A DNA stretch of 64,000 nucleotides from Candidatus Hydrogenedentota bacterium (GTDB lineage Bacteria > Hydrogenedentota > Hydrogenedentia > Hydrogenedentales > JAEUWI01). Numbering within the stretch: the first letter of the stretch is position 1; each line of letters starts with the position of its first letter. Below the pieces are notes generated by a model. The model did not search any database and was not told the origin of the DNA. It worked only from the letters and a program-made list of their open reading frames with translations. The position numbers and the translations under genes were made by a program. Location: positions 1 to 64,000 of the forward strand of contig JACPGE010000055.1 of the NCBI GenBank assembly GCA_016182605.1, in the 5' to 3' direction. Of this stretch, positions 41,491-50,263 are shown in pieces.

Positions 41491-42626
41491 GATTGGGCCC
41501 TCGCGTTCAGGAGCATCTTGCTGCGCAGCGCGCCGTCGTGCACGATCAGGCAGCCGTCCATGATTTCGTCTTCGAGCTTGAGATGGATCGACTTTTCTTC
41601 CTTGTTCCAGAAGTGCTGAATCAGGTTGAGCAGGTTGGCGCTGTACATCTGCGACGCATGCACCGGAACGCGGCCCGGCAGGTTCGCCAGTCCCAGGATG
41701 CGCACGCCGTTCACCTCCACCTCCTCATCCAGCCGGGCGCCTTCCACATTGCCGCCGCTTTCGATCGCAAGGTCCACGATCACGCTACCGGGACGCATGC
41801 TCCGCACCATCGCGTCCGTCACGATGATTGGCGCTTTCTTGCCAAATAGCTGGGCCGTCGTGATCACAATGTCCGCCTGCGACACCACCTTCGCCATCGC
41901 GTCGCGCTGCTTCGCGCGCTGCTCCTCCGTCAGTTCCTTCGCATAGCCGTCCTTCGTCTGGCCGGTCTCGCCCAAATCGACCTTCACGAACTTCGCGCCC
42001 AGCGAGTGCACCTGCTCCTCAACCACGGGCCGCGTGTCGAAGGCCTCCACCCGTGCGCCCAGGCGCTTCGCCGTGGCAATCGCCTGCAGACCCGCCACGC
42101 CACATCCAATGATGAACACGTGCGCCGGCTTTAAGGTCCCGGCAGGTGTCATCATCATCGGCAATATCTTGTTCAGCCGATCCGTGGCGAGAATCACCGC
42201 CACATAGCCCGCCAGATTGGCCTGCGAACTCAACGCATCCATCTTCTGCGCCAGCGTCGTGCGCGGGATCATCTCCATGGAGATCGCGTTCACGCCCGCT
42301 TGCGCAAACGCATCCACCAGGGCCGTGTTGTTGAAGGGGTCCACATAACTGATGTGCAACGCCCCTCGCTTCATCTGCGCCACCGCTGCGGTGGACGGCG
42401 GATTCAATCGCAGCACGCAATCGGCCTGCGCCATGTCGGCTGCGGGGCTGGTGCTGATCGTGGCCCCGGCCTCCGTGTACTGGCCGTCGCTGTAACCGCA
42501 GCCTGCACCCAGTCCGCTCTCCACGCTGAGTTCATTGCCCAGTTTGTGGAGTTTGGCGGCGGCTTCCGGGGTGAACGCACACCGGGATTCGCGGGGATCG
42601 GCCTCTTTCGGGACGAAAATTTTCAT
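41487..42626 (-). CDS. pntAA: NAD(P) transhydrogenase alpha-1 (soluble NAD-binding) subunit
   Basis: The 379-residue protein has the alanine dehydrogenase/PntA fold: KEADPRESRCAFTPEAAAKLHKLG at the N-terminus, then the Rossmann region KPAHVFIIGCGVAGLQAIATAKRLGARVEAFDTRPVV, ending at a soluble tail with no membrane helices. It binds NAD(H) on the cytoplasmic side and works with the two downstream membrane subunits. A consensus promoter lies about 80 bp upstream. Confidence 0.96.
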   Translation of the reverse strand: MKIFVPKEADPRESRCAFTPEAAAKLHKLGNELSVESGLGAGCGYSDGQYTEAGATISTSPAADMAQADCVLRLNPPSTAAVAQMKRGALHISYVDPFNNTALVDAFAQAGVNAISMEMIPRTTLAQKMDALSSQANLAGYVAVILATDRLNKILPMMMTPAGTLKPAHVFIIGCGVAGLQAIATAKRLGARVEAFDTRPVVEEQVHSLGAKFVKVDLGETGQTKDGYAKELTEEQRAKQRDAMAKVVSQADIVITTAQLFGKKAPIIVTDAMVRSMRPGSVIVDLAIESGGNVEGARLDEEVEVNGVRILGLANLPGRVPVHASQMYSANLLNLIQHFWNKEEKSIHLKLEDEIMDGCLIVHDGALRSKMLLNARAQS

Positions 42627-42702
42627 AGGATAGCCCTTGTTTACCTACCCGTAAGTAGAATCAGGCTCTTGCCCTCGATTCCTTGGGGTCTCGGTGCGCC
42701 AA

Positions 42703-42731
42703 AGTATAATCCCGCGCCGATCCGATGTCAA
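42703..42731 (-). promoter_or_regulatory. Near-consensus sigma70 promoter of the pnt operon
   Basis: On the minus strand: TTGACA (42726-42731), 17-bp spacer, TATACT (42703-42708). Predicted transcript start is near 42696, giving a ~70-nt leader. Confidence 0.85.
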
Positions 42732-42941
42732 AATACCGGCGCCTCGAAGTCCTGGAGCACGGTGCATGCAAAGACCCTTCGGAGGATGCTCTCCAAGAAC
42801 ACTAGGGGTAGTAACGGGGAAAGGCCCCCTGCTCCGGCCACATATAGTGCGCACACAACCCATGGTAGAGCTACAGCAGACTTGAGGAAATGAACCACTG
42901 ACAGTGGGGTACAAAAAAATTCGACCATGGATCGAAAACTG

Positions 42942-42970
42942 TTGACATCCACAATATATTGTGTTACCCT
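42942..42970 (+). promoter_or_regulatory. Promoter with embedded 14-bp palindrome, upstream of the candidate small RNA
   Basis: Perfect TTGACA at 42942-42947, 17-bp spacer and TACCCT at 42965-42970. The spacer contains the perfect palindrome CACAATATATTGTG (42950-42963), a likely repressor operator because binding there would block polymerase. Confidence 0.65.
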
Positions 42971-42976
42971 GAGCGC

Positions 42977-43152
42977 GGTGTTTGAAACTAGCCTCTACAT
43001 AGCCCTGAGTGAGACCTGATACCGATTGCAGCCCATGGTACAGAATCTGCTCAACCGTGACCCTCTTGCGCCTAGAACACGGAAATTAGTTTCAAACACA
43101 CCCGCACACAGAAGGCGGTGGGTACCCAAGACCCACCGCCTCCTTCCTTTTT
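42977..43152 (+). ncRNA. Candidate structured small RNA (~175 nt), possibly 6S-like
   Basis: A promoter ends 6 bp upstream and a strong terminator closes the unit at 43114-43152. The first bases gtgtttgaaacta (42978-42990) pair perfectly with tagtttcaaacac (43087-43099), giving a 13-bp closing stem around 96 nt. Inside, a weaker apical stem can form (cgattg..cag with ctgctcaaccg), flanked by two unpaired stretches of about 30 nt. A closing stem, large central bubble, apical stem and ~175-nt length are the outline of 6S RNA, but I could not match its sequence consensus. A 51-codon ORF crosses the region and runs through the terminator, so it is not convincing. Confidence 0.6.
43114..43152 (+). 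terminator. Intrinsic terminator of the candidate small RNA
   Basis: Stem ggcggtgggt / acccaccgcc (10 bp), loop acccaag, then tccttccttttt. No A-run stands on the other side, so it is directional to the plus strand. Confidence 0.9.
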
Positions 43153-43687
43153 GGAGTAAATTTTCCGCTGGCTGCGCATGCTGTCCATAGTGCAAGGGGT
43201 GGGGCGAACTACAACGGCCCAGGCGTCTATCAGGGAGGCTTCATGCGTTTGGCCCATAACTTCTTCTCACACCCATCGTTGCCACAATATGCACTGCGGT
43301 AGCGCTAGGGAGTCCGCGATTTGGCCTGCCCGGTGAACGCCAGCGGCATCTTTTTCAGCAGCCGCGTCGAGCGGTATTTGAAGATGAATGAGAACCCCTC
43401 GCGCTGGCCCATACCATAGAAATGGCTGTGGAAGATGATTCGAACCGGAAAAAGAAAAAGGGGGGAGACGAGACCTTCAGGCGCATACCGGCAACCCGAA
43501 TTCAGGACCCCATACTCCCTGCAGCCCGACGCTACGACTGGGCATGTTGGGGCGAATACCCGCAGCGAGACGCCCCTGCGCAATGCTTTGCCCACCGATG
43601 GCGGTAGCCGTATCCGATAGGCGGATGCGACACGAGATCGGTGCAACCGCGAATACAGAGTGGATTTTTCGCGCCCCCAAGCGGGCG
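43153..43687. other. Non-coding stretch, nothing convincing seen
   Basis: About 530 bp without a supported gene. A minus-strand open frame (43305-43646) has lower GC coding bias than neighbours and no ribosome site. A GGTTCGAATC string at 43437-43446 (minus) is not part of a tRNA. This may be a decayed gene. Confidence 0.5.
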
Positions 43688-43716
43688 TTGAAACTTGGCG
43701 GGCGAAACTCTACTAT
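43688..43716 (+). promoter_or_regulatory. Candidate promoter of the second MoxR locus
   Basis: TTGAAA (43688-43693), 17-bp spacer, TACTAT (43711-43716), 49 bp before the hydrolase ATG. Confidence 0.6.
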
Positions 43717-43765
43717 GCTGAGGCGGTGCGGCGCGGGGGCGTTGCCCTTGGGAGGCTTGAGTGGC

Positions 43766-44728
43766 ATGGTAGATCTGAGCAAGCTGAAGAGTCTGGCGGA
43801 ATGGCACAGCCACCGCGCGGGCATAGAAAACAGCATTTTGAAACTTGTCGGCAGGCCCCCCAAGGAGCGGGTGGAGACGCAGGTGAAGACGATGGATGAG
43901 GCGGATTTTCCGCGGTACACCCGCAAGCGGGTCAATTATTTTGTGGACGAGTGGACGCGGGTGACGGCGTGGCTTTTTGTGCCGCATCTGAAGGAGGAGA
44001 TGCCGGCGGTGCTGTGTTGCCATTCCCGGGCGCCCCAGGGCAAAGACGAGATGGCGGGTCTGAAGGCGCCTTCGCCCGCGGCCTTTGCCCAGCTCTTCGC
44101 GGAGCGGGGCTATGTGACGCTTGCGCCGGATTGCATCACGGCGGGGGAACGGGTGTCGAGCCGGGCGGAACCGTTTCATAGCGAGAATTTTTACAAGGAA
44201 TACCCAAAGAGCAGCCTGATCGGGAAGATGCTTTCCGATCATGTCTACGGACTGGACATGCTTTCGGAGATGAACCATGTGGACAACGCGCGGATGGCGG
44301 TGATTGGCCATGGATTGGGCGGGACGAACGCCCTGCTGCTGGCGGCGTTTGACGAGCGCATCGCGGCCTGTGTGGCTTCCAATGCCTTCACCCGCCTGGA
44401 GACGGACAAGAATCTGGAGCGCTGGTATGACGATGGGGGCATGTGCCTGATACCCGGACTGCGGGGTGTGAGCGCGGAGTCGCTGGATTTTGACTGGGAG
44501 CACGTGCTCGCGCTTGCGGCGCCGACGGCGATCCTCGTGCTGACGGCGCTGAGCGGCGCCTCGTACTGCAATCCGCGCAGTTGCCAGAAGGCGGTGACCC
44601 ATGCTGCGCGCGTGTACAAGATGCTGGGGGCGTCCCCGGCCATTGAGCACTTTGGCCATCATGATGGAAACGCGGTGACCCATGCGAGCGTGGAACTGGC
44701 GGAAGACTGGTTCGATCGTTGGGTATAG
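43766..44728 (+). CDS. Alpha/beta-hydrolase-fold protein lacking the nucleophile serine
   Basis: The 320-residue protein has the fold of the dienelactone hydrolase / acetyl-xylan-esterase-like group: VTAWLFVP, PAVLCCHSRAPQGKDEM, FAERGYVTLAPDCITAGER, then IGHGLGGTNALLLAAFDERI. At the nucleophile elbow GxSxG the serine is Gly183 (codon gga, 44312-44314), so normal ester hydrolysis is not expected. Acidic and His residues of the last strands are still present (EHFGHHDGN). The start at 43766 has GGAGG 10 nt upstream; earlier in-frame codons have no ribosome site. It lies 34 bp before moxR, probably in one transcript. It may be a binding protein or an inactive subunit. Confidence 0.8.
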   Translation: MVDLSKLKSLAEWHSHRAGIENSILKLVGRPPKERVETQVKTMDEADFPRYTRKRVNYFVDEWTRVTAWLFVPHLKEEMPAVLCCHSRAPQGKDEMAGLKAPSPAAFAQLFAERGYVTLAPDCITAGERVSSRAEPFHSENFYKEYPKSSLIGKMLSDHVYGLDMLSEMNHVDNARMAVIGHGLGGTNALLLAAFDERIAACVASNAFTRLETDKNLERWYDDGGMCLIPGLRGVSAESLDFDWEHVLALAAPTAILVLTALSGASYCNPRSCQKAVTHAARVYKMLGASPAIEHFGHHDGNAVTHASVELAEDWFDRWV

Positions 44729-44762
44729 TTTGGGCAGGCGCTGCGGGCGCATGGAGTAACTG

Positions 44763-45710
44763 ATGGACAAGGCCGTATCGGAGCAGATACAGAAGTTTAT
44801 CCGGAATATAGAGCAGGTGGTATTCGGCAAGCACGACGTGGTGAAGATGTGCGTCACCGGGCTGCTTGCGCGCGGGCACATCCTGATAGAGGACGTGCCC
44901 GGCATCGGGAAGACGACGATAGCGCAGAGTATCGCGCGGAGCATGGACTGTTCCTTCAGCCGGATACAGTTCACGAGCGACATGCTCCCCAGCGACATTA
45001 TCGGCGTCTCGATTTTGAACCAGCATACCAATGAGTTTGAGTTCCGGAAGGGGCCGGTCTTTGCGCATGTGCTGCTCGCCGATGAAGTGAACCGCACGCC
45101 GCCCAAGACCCAGAGCGCGCTGCTGGAAGCCATGAGCGAGTATCAGGTGACCGTGGACGGGGTTGCGCATCCCTTGCCGGCGCCGTTTATCGTGCTGGCC
45201 ACGCAGAATCCGATTGAATACGAGGGCACCTATGTGCTGCCCGAATCGCAGCTCGACCGCTTCACGATGCGCGTGGAGGTGGGCTATCCTCCCGCGGAGG
45301 ACGAGATGCGGATCATCCGGAGGCGCGATCCCCTGAAGGCCATCCATGACCTGCAGCCCGTGCTCAATACGGCGGAACTCGTGGCGTTGCAGGACCGCGT
45401 GGGCGAGGTGCTGGTGGACGAGAGCGTGGCGGAATACCTGCTTGCCATAGTCCGGGCGACCCGGGAGCACGAGCAAGTGCAGCTTGGCGCAAGCCCGCGC
45501 GGCGCGCTGGCCTTTTACGAGGCGTGCCAAGCCTTCGCCCTGGTGGAGGGGCGGGATTATGTGACGCCGGGCGACGTGAAACAGATGGCGGCGCCGGTGC
45601 TCAGCCACCGGCTGCTGATCAAGACCCGCGGCGCGGATCTTTCCATGGCGGCACGGGAGCGCGTGCGGGTGGTCCACGACATCATCAAGAGCATTGAGGT
45701 GCCCCTCTAA
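44763..45710 (+). CDS. MoxR-family AAA+ ATPase (second locus)
   Basis: The 315-residue protein has Walker A DVPGIGKT (44-51), Walker B LLADEVN (104-110), sensor-1 in LATQNPIEYEGTY, and the lid motif LGASPRGALAFYEACQAFAL. It belongs to the compact MoxR-DUF58-transglutaminase type of locus, so it differs in setting from the ATPase at 18.5 kb, which also has the altered GIAKT loop. Partners are the DUF58 and transglutaminase genes directly downstream (1-nt gap, then 8-nt overlap). Confidence 0.96.
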   Translation: MDKAVSEQIQKFIRNIEQVVFGKHDVVKMCVTGLLARGHILIEDVPGIGKTTIAQSIARSMDCSFSRIQFTSDMLPSDIIGVSILNQHTNEFEFRKGPVFAHVLLADEVNRTPPKTQSALLEAMSEYQVTVDGVAHPLPAPFIVLATQNPIEYEGTYVLPESQLDRFTMRVEVGYPPAEDEMRIIRRRDPLKAIHDLQPVLNTAELVALQDRVGEVLVDESVAEYLLAIVRATREHEQVQLGASPRGALAFYEACQAFALVEGRDYVTPGDVKQMAAPVLSHRLLIKTRGADLSMAARERVRVVHDIIKSIEVPL

Positions 45711-45711
45711 G

Positions 45712-46794
45712 ATGCGAAGCGTGAGTGCAGGCAGTGCGGCCCGCGGCAGAATCCTGCTTCCGGGCTGGGTGTTTCTGTCGATCATTGTGCTTGTGGCGAG
45801 CGCGGCGGTGAACACGGGAAACAACCTGCTCTACCTCGTAGTGGCGAGCTTGGCGAGCTTCATCCTGCTCTCTTTTGTGCTTGCCGCGTGGACGCTCCGG
45901 CGCCTGCACGTGGAGCGGCAGTGCCCGCGCGCGGTGTACCGTACCCAGCCTTTTCATGTCTTTCTGCGGGTGGAGAATCGCAAGCGCCTGGTGCCGGCGA
46001 TCGCGTTGCGCATTGAGCGGGAGCCGAAGCGCGATTTGGCGGGATTCATTATTCAGGTGCCGGGGAACCGCGCCGCGCTGGTGAGTGTGCCGGAGGCATT
46101 CATGGAGCGGGGCGTGCATACGTTGCCTGCGTACCGGCTCGGATCGAGTTTTCCATTTGGCCTCTACAAACGTCAGCGGCGCTACCCCGACCGTATTCAG
46201 GTCACCGTTTATCCCCGGGTGCATCAGACCCGGACCTCGGGATTGAGCCGGCTGCAATCGGGCCGCAGCACGGCCCAGCATGCGACGCGCGATGGCGACG
46301 AGTATTTCGGGCTCCGGGAGTACGTGCGCGGCGACGACGTGCGCATGATTGCGTGGCGCGCGAGCGCGCGGATGGGTACGTGGATGATCCGGGAGATGGC
46401 CCGTTACAACTCGCGCACGGTGATATTTGCGCTGGACACGCGGGTGCCGGATCCAGCGAAGTACGATCGTGATGGGTTTGAGGAGGCGGTGGAACTGGTG
46501 GCTTCGCTTGCCGTCATGCTGGCGCGCCGGCAGTTCAATGTCTCGATCTTCACGCCGGAGCAGCAACTGTCCGATCCGGATCTTGGCGTTACCGAGCATC
46601 AGATCCTCGAGATGCTGGCGCGCGCCGTGCCCATGCGCGGGGATACGGTATCGGACTTCGATGCGCGGGTTCAGACCCTGGATCGGCACGATGCGGCGGT
46701 GCTCCTCGTGGCGCCGGATCCGGAACGCTGGGGGAGCCGCTGCCAGACGACGCAGCTCCGGATTCTCGACCCGAGGGAATTGATCCATGCATGA
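45712..46794 (+). CDS. DUF58 protein of the second MoxR locus
   Basis: The 360-residue protein has two adjacent N-terminal membrane helices (about 14-60), an extracytoplasmic-type beta segment with SSFPFGLYKRQRRY, then the DUF58 core RDGDEYFGLREYVRGDDVRMIAWRASARMGTWMIREMARYNSRTVIFALDTRVPD. The vWA metal site is degraded (DTR). The start is ATG at 45712; the earlier in-frame TTG lies inside moxR. The stop overlaps the transglutaminase start by 8 nt. Confidence 0.92.
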   Translation: MRSVSAGSAARGRILLPGWVFLSIIVLVASAAVNTGNNLLYLVVASLASFILLSFVLAAWTLRRLHVERQCPRAVYRTQPFHVFLRVENRKRLVPAIALRIEREPKRDLAGFIIQVPGNRAALVSVPEAFMERGVHTLPAYRLGSSFPFGLYKRQRRYPDRIQVTVYPRVHQTRTSGLSRLQSGRSTAQHATRDGDEYFGLREYVRGDDVRMIAWRASARMGTWMIREMARYNSRTVIFALDTRVPDPAKYDRDGFEEAVELVASLAVMLARRQFNVSIFTPEQQLSDPDLGVTEHQILEMLARAVPMRGDTVSDFDARVQTLDRHDAAVLLVAPDPERWGSRCQTTQLRILDPRELIHA

Positions 46795-48991
46795 GCGCAT
46801 CGCACGGACCCTGCGTATTTCCAGCGCCCTCCTGGTCTTTTCCGGGTATCTGGCGATGGCCTCCGTTGCGGATATCGGCCCGAGAATACTGATCCTCCCG
46901 TTGCTCCTGCTCCTCCTCGCCCCGCTCGGGGAGCGCCTGGACAAGACGAGTTCGATTTACCGGGTTGTTTCCACGGCCATCGTGATTGCGTATCTCTGCT
47001 TCCTTCCGTATACGCTGGGCGCATTGGGGCTCTTGCCCGCGGTGGTACTGCTCGTGATTTTTGTCCAGGCCTATACCATGCTGCACCAGAAACGCGAGCG
47101 GAACTACTATCACCTGTTTCTCATGGCTTTCTTCCTGCTGCTGGCGGCATGCGTGCAGTCTCCCGAGCCCATCGTCGGGCTCGTGCTTTTGCTCTTCTTG
47201 CAGAGCGCGATCTGGGCGTTTCTGTGTTTGCGTCTGCACGTGGAGTCGCTGGCGCATGAGGGCGACCAGAATCCCGAGATCGTTCCCTTGTATCAGACCC
47301 GTCAGAACGCGGCGCCGGAGATGCAGGATCTGTTCAATCGCGGACTTGTGTTTGCGGTAAGCACCGTGTCGCTGGCCGCGATAGTGCTGACCATCGTGGG
47401 ATTCCGGCTGACGCCGCGCGTGGAGGCGGGGCTGCTTGGGCGCTCGGATACGGCGATTGCCCGCACCGGACTTGGCGAGAGCGTGGACATACGCGGCGGC
47501 CAGTTGATTCAGGAGGACGCCACGCCGGTCATGCACGTGCGATTTCCCGAAGAGGCGGGTGGCTGGGCCGATGCAGGCAGTGCGCTGTATTGGCGGGTGA
47601 CCACGTTGAACTTCTATGGCGATTCGCAATGGAGCCGCCGGGCGCTTTTGCACCCGCTGGAACCAGGGGTTTCGCGCCTTTATCCTTTTGAAGGCGTGGT
47701 GGAGCTTCCCGATCTCAGCGCGCTTCGGTTGGAACGCCGGCCCCGGGAGAAGTTCCGGCGGGTCCGTCAGGAGATCTATTTGGACCGCGTGCCCGAGAAC
47801 GGGTTGCCGGCACTCGATCTGGTGCAGAAGGTCGAGGTTGACATTGTTGCGAAAGACACGAAGATGGGGTGGGACGGGGAGAAGGACTTTACCATCGCGT
47901 ATGCGGCCACGGGGGCGCGCCGTCTCACCTACAACGCGTGGTCCGAGATCAAGACGCCGGACCATGCCGCGTTGCGCCAGTCTCCCTTCGACTACAAAGA
48001 CGTATTGAATCTTCGCGACCTGAATCTGCTCACCGGGCAGCCTTTGCTGCCGGAGACCGTGGCGCTGGCCGAAAGCCTGACTGCGGAGTATGACAATGCT
48101 TATGACAAAGTGCTCGCGTTGCAGCGCTGGCTGAGCGGAAGCGATTTTCTCTATTCGCTGGACGTGCCGCCGCTGCCGATCGCGTATCCCATCGACGCCT
48201 TTATTCTGAATGTCCGGCGGGGGCACTGCCAGCTTTTCGCCACGGCCCTCGCGCTGATGACGCGCAGCCTGGGTATACCCGCGCGCGTTGTGAGCGGTTA
48301 TCGCGGAGGTGAATGGAACGAAGGCGAGCAGGCCTACACGGTGCGCGCAAGCATGGCCCATCTTTGGGTGGAGGTCTTGTTCACGGATATTGGCTGGGTG
48401 GTCTTCGATCCTTCGCCGAGCGGCGAGATTGGGGAGCCGGGGGCCTTGACGCAAATCACCCGTTTCTTCTCCTCGGCCGCGCTTCGCGCCAAGATGTTCT
48501 GGTACCGGGAAGTGGTTGGCTTTGACAGCGGACTTCAGTTGGACAAGCTGCAAAGTCTGACGCTGGCGGTGATTTCGTTTCCCTTCCGGGCGGAACGCAG
48601 CAATGAGGCCGTTGTGCAGCGGGACTTGTCCGGCCGGAGCACATTGATCCTGTTTGGAACGGCGCTGATCGCGGCTGCGGTCTTTTTCCTGGGGCTGTGG
48701 CGCTATTCCCGCCGATCGCCGTCGCGCCGGCGCGGCCAGACCAAGGAACAACAGCGGGCAACGCGGCTCTATGAGAAGCTCCGTGCGCGCTTGGCGCAGG
48801 CGGGGATAGCGTGCGACGGCCGGAGTGCCGAGGAGATACGCGAGCAGGTGCGGTATTTTGACCTGGCCGATGCGGAGGAGATACTGCGCATGCTGGAGGT
48901 CTACAACGATTCGCGGTTTGGGGCGCGGCCGTTGCCGGAGGGGGAATACCGGAACTACCTTCGGGCGATCCGGCGGCTTGCGCGTGCCTGA
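46787..48991 (+). CDS. Membrane transglutaminase-like protein (TgpA/DUF3488 type)
   Basis: The 734-residue protein has six to seven N-terminal membrane helices (~10-215), then an extracytoplasmic transglutaminase core with the full triad: Cys481 in RRGHCQLFATALALMTRSLGIPARVVSGY, His525 in MAHLWVEV, and Asp541 in VVFDPSP. One more helix follows near 623-643 (LILFGTALIAAAVFFLGLW) and a cytoplasmic DUF4129-like tail (EQQRATRLYEKLRARLAQAGI). This matches TgpA of Pseudomonas, a periplasmic transglutaminase essential for growth there. It ends the MoxR-DUF58-TgpA set. Confidence 0.93.
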   Translation: MHERIARTLRISSALLVFSGYLAMASVADIGPRILILPLLLLLLAPLGERLDKTSSIYRVVSTAIVIAYLCFLPYTLGALGLLPAVVLLVIFVQAYTMLHQKRERNYYHLFLMAFFLLLAACVQSPEPIVGLVLLLFLQSAIWAFLCLRLHVESLAHEGDQNPEIVPLYQTRQNAAPEMQDLFNRGLVFAVSTVSLAAIVLTIVGFRLTPRVEAGLLGRSDTAIARTGLGESVDIRGGQLIQEDATPVMHVRFPEEAGGWADAGSALYWRVTTLNFYGDSQWSRRALLHPLEPGVSRLYPFEGVVELPDLSALRLERRPREKFRRVRQEIYLDRVPENGLPALDLVQKVEVDIVAKDTKMGWDGEKDFTIAYAATGARRLTYNAWSEIKTPDHAALRQSPFDYKDVLNLRDLNLLTGQPLLPETVALAESLTAEYDNAYDKVLALQRWLSGSDFLYSLDVPPLPIAYPIDAFILNVRRGHCQLFATALALMTRSLGIPARVVSGYRGGEWNEGEQAYTVRASMAHLWVEVLFTDIGWVVFDPSPSGEIGEPGALTQITRFFSSAALRAKMFWYREVVGFDSGLQLDKLQSLTLAVISFPFRAERSNEAVVQRDLSGRSTLILFGTALIAAAVFFLGLWRYSRRSPSRRRGQTKEQQRATRLYEKLRARLAQAGIACDGRSAEEIREQVRYFDLADAEEILRMLEVYNDSRFGARPLPEGEYRNYLRAIRRLARA

Positions 48992-48999
48992 GGGCGCTG

Positions 49000-50259
49000 C
49001 TACTTGGTCTTGTTGATGAGAAAGGCGACCTCGTCGGTTTCCCAGAGTGCCACGGCAATATCGGGTTTGCCGTCGCTGTTGAGGTCATGATCCGTCAATG
49101 CGCGCGGGCGGCCTTCCTTGAAGGTGTAAGTCTCGTGGTTGTAGACCATGGTGGCGCCGGATTTTTCCCGGGCAATATAGACTTGGACCGTAGCCGAGGC
49201 GTAACAGGCCACGGCGATATCGGGCAAGCCATCGAGACTGAAATCCGCCACGGCGAGATCCTGGATCTCATGTTCGAGCAACTGCCGATCCTTTCCCAAG
49301 ACGAGTTCCTGGGAGATGGAAAAGGCGAACTTGCCGTCGCCATAGAAGATGACCACCGAATCGTCGGTATGGCGGTGCGTCACGACGATGTCCGCCTGAC
49401 CGTCATTGTTCATATCGGCCACGGCGACGCGGCGTGGCAGCGTGCCACGGGTGGGGAAACGCGCCACCTCTTCAAAGGCGCCGGCGCCCGAACCCTTCCA
49501 CAGGCCCACCTCGCCACTGGCGCTGTTGGCCACCACAATGTCGTGCGCGCCGTCCCCGTCCAAATCGGCAAGCTTCAGATCGACGGGGCCGCCTGGACAG
49601 GGCATGATGACCGGTTCGCCAAAATGCGTCTCATTCTTGCCTGGCATGTAGACGAGACAATCGCTGGACCAGCCGGTGGCGAGGAGATCGCGGAAGGAGT
49701 CGCCGTTCACATCGCGAACCGCTATCGAAGTCAGGCCGGGGGTGTCGAAGAGGGGCATGGCATCGCCATCGTTCTGGCGGTAATATCCCATCCCGTCCGT
49801 GGGGATGGTGAAGGTGTAGGGCTCGAAGACGTGTTCTTCCTGGAGATTGAGAAAGAGGCTGATATCGCGCGCGCGGCTGTCGTGGAAGTTTGCCACCACG
49901 ATGTCGGGCCATCGCAGCGCATCGATGTTCGCAATCGCCACGGCATACGGACCGAAGCCGGTTTTCAGCGAGGGATGCAGTTTGATGTATTCCAGATTGC
50001 CCTGCGCGAGCAAAAGGGAGAGTTCGTCGTTGCCGGGCCGTTCTTCGCGCAGGTCGTTCAGTTCGCCGCGATCGGCCGTAACCACCTCGGGGTTTCCATC
50101 TTCATCGAGATCCGCGGCCGCGATAGAACTGGGATTGGGACCCACCTTGAAGCGGCGCGGGTGCATGCCGAAGAGGTCGGCCTGCACTGCGGGCGCAACG
50201 AGTGCGGTCAGAAGTGTGGCTACCGCAATCCGACGGAAAGGCAAGGCGTTGAGATTCAT
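49000..50259 (-). CDS. Secreted FG-GAP/VCBS beta-propeller protein
   Basis: The 419-residue protein has a signal peptide (MNLNALPFRRIAVATLLTALVAPAVQA-DL). It then has about seven FG-GAP repeats with calcium-type loops: DLDEDGNPE, DVNGDSFRD, DLDGDGAHD, DMNNDGQAD, DFSLDGLPD and DLNSDGKPD. Integrin-like propellers of this type are common secreted surface proteins, with binding rather than enzymatic roles. It starts 4 bp after the pdxA stop on the same strand, an unexpected pairing. Its 3' end is 8 bp from the convergent transglutaminase gene. Confidence 0.88.
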   Translation of the reverse strand: MNLNALPFRRIAVATLLTALVAPAVQADLFGMHPRRFKVGPNPSSIAAADLDEDGNPEVVTADRGELNDLREERPGNDELSLLLAQGNLEYIKLHPSLKTGFGPYAVAIANIDALRWPDIVVANFHDSRARDISLFLNLQEEHVFEPYTFTIPTDGMGYYRQNDGDAMPLFDTPGLTSIAVRDVNGDSFRDLLATGWSSDCLVYMPGKNETHFGEPVIMPCPGGPVDLKLADLDGDGAHDIVVANSASGEVGLWKGSGAGAFEEVARFPTRGTLPRRVAVADMNNDGQADIVVTHRHTDDSVVIFYGDGKFAFSISQELVLGKDRQLLEHEIQDLAVADFSLDGLPDIAVACYASATVQVYIAREKSGATMVYNHETYTFKEGRPRALTDHDLNSDGKPDIAVALWETDEVAFLINKTK

Positions 50260-50263
50260 GGGA

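Noticed and set aside
43035-43190. 51-codon ORF (MVQNLLNRDP...) in the small-RNA region
   Set aside because: No ribosome site and it runs through the terminator hairpin and T tract.
43437-43446. GGTTCGAATC on the minus strand, like a tRNA T-loop
   Set aside because: Flanks do not form a T-stem, acceptor stem or other tRNA arms.
43305-43646. 113-residue minus-strand ORF
   Set aside because: No ribosome site or motif; composition unlike neighbours. It may be a relic but I cannot support it as a gene.
43532-45133. 533-residue minus-strand open frame
   Set aside because: Opposite to the hydrolase and moxR; composition is Arg/His-rich without motifs.
46589-48751. 720-residue open frame on the minus strand
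   Set aside because: Antisense shadow of the DUF58/transglutaminase genes, whose domains and catalytic triad are clear; high GC keeps the reverse frame open.
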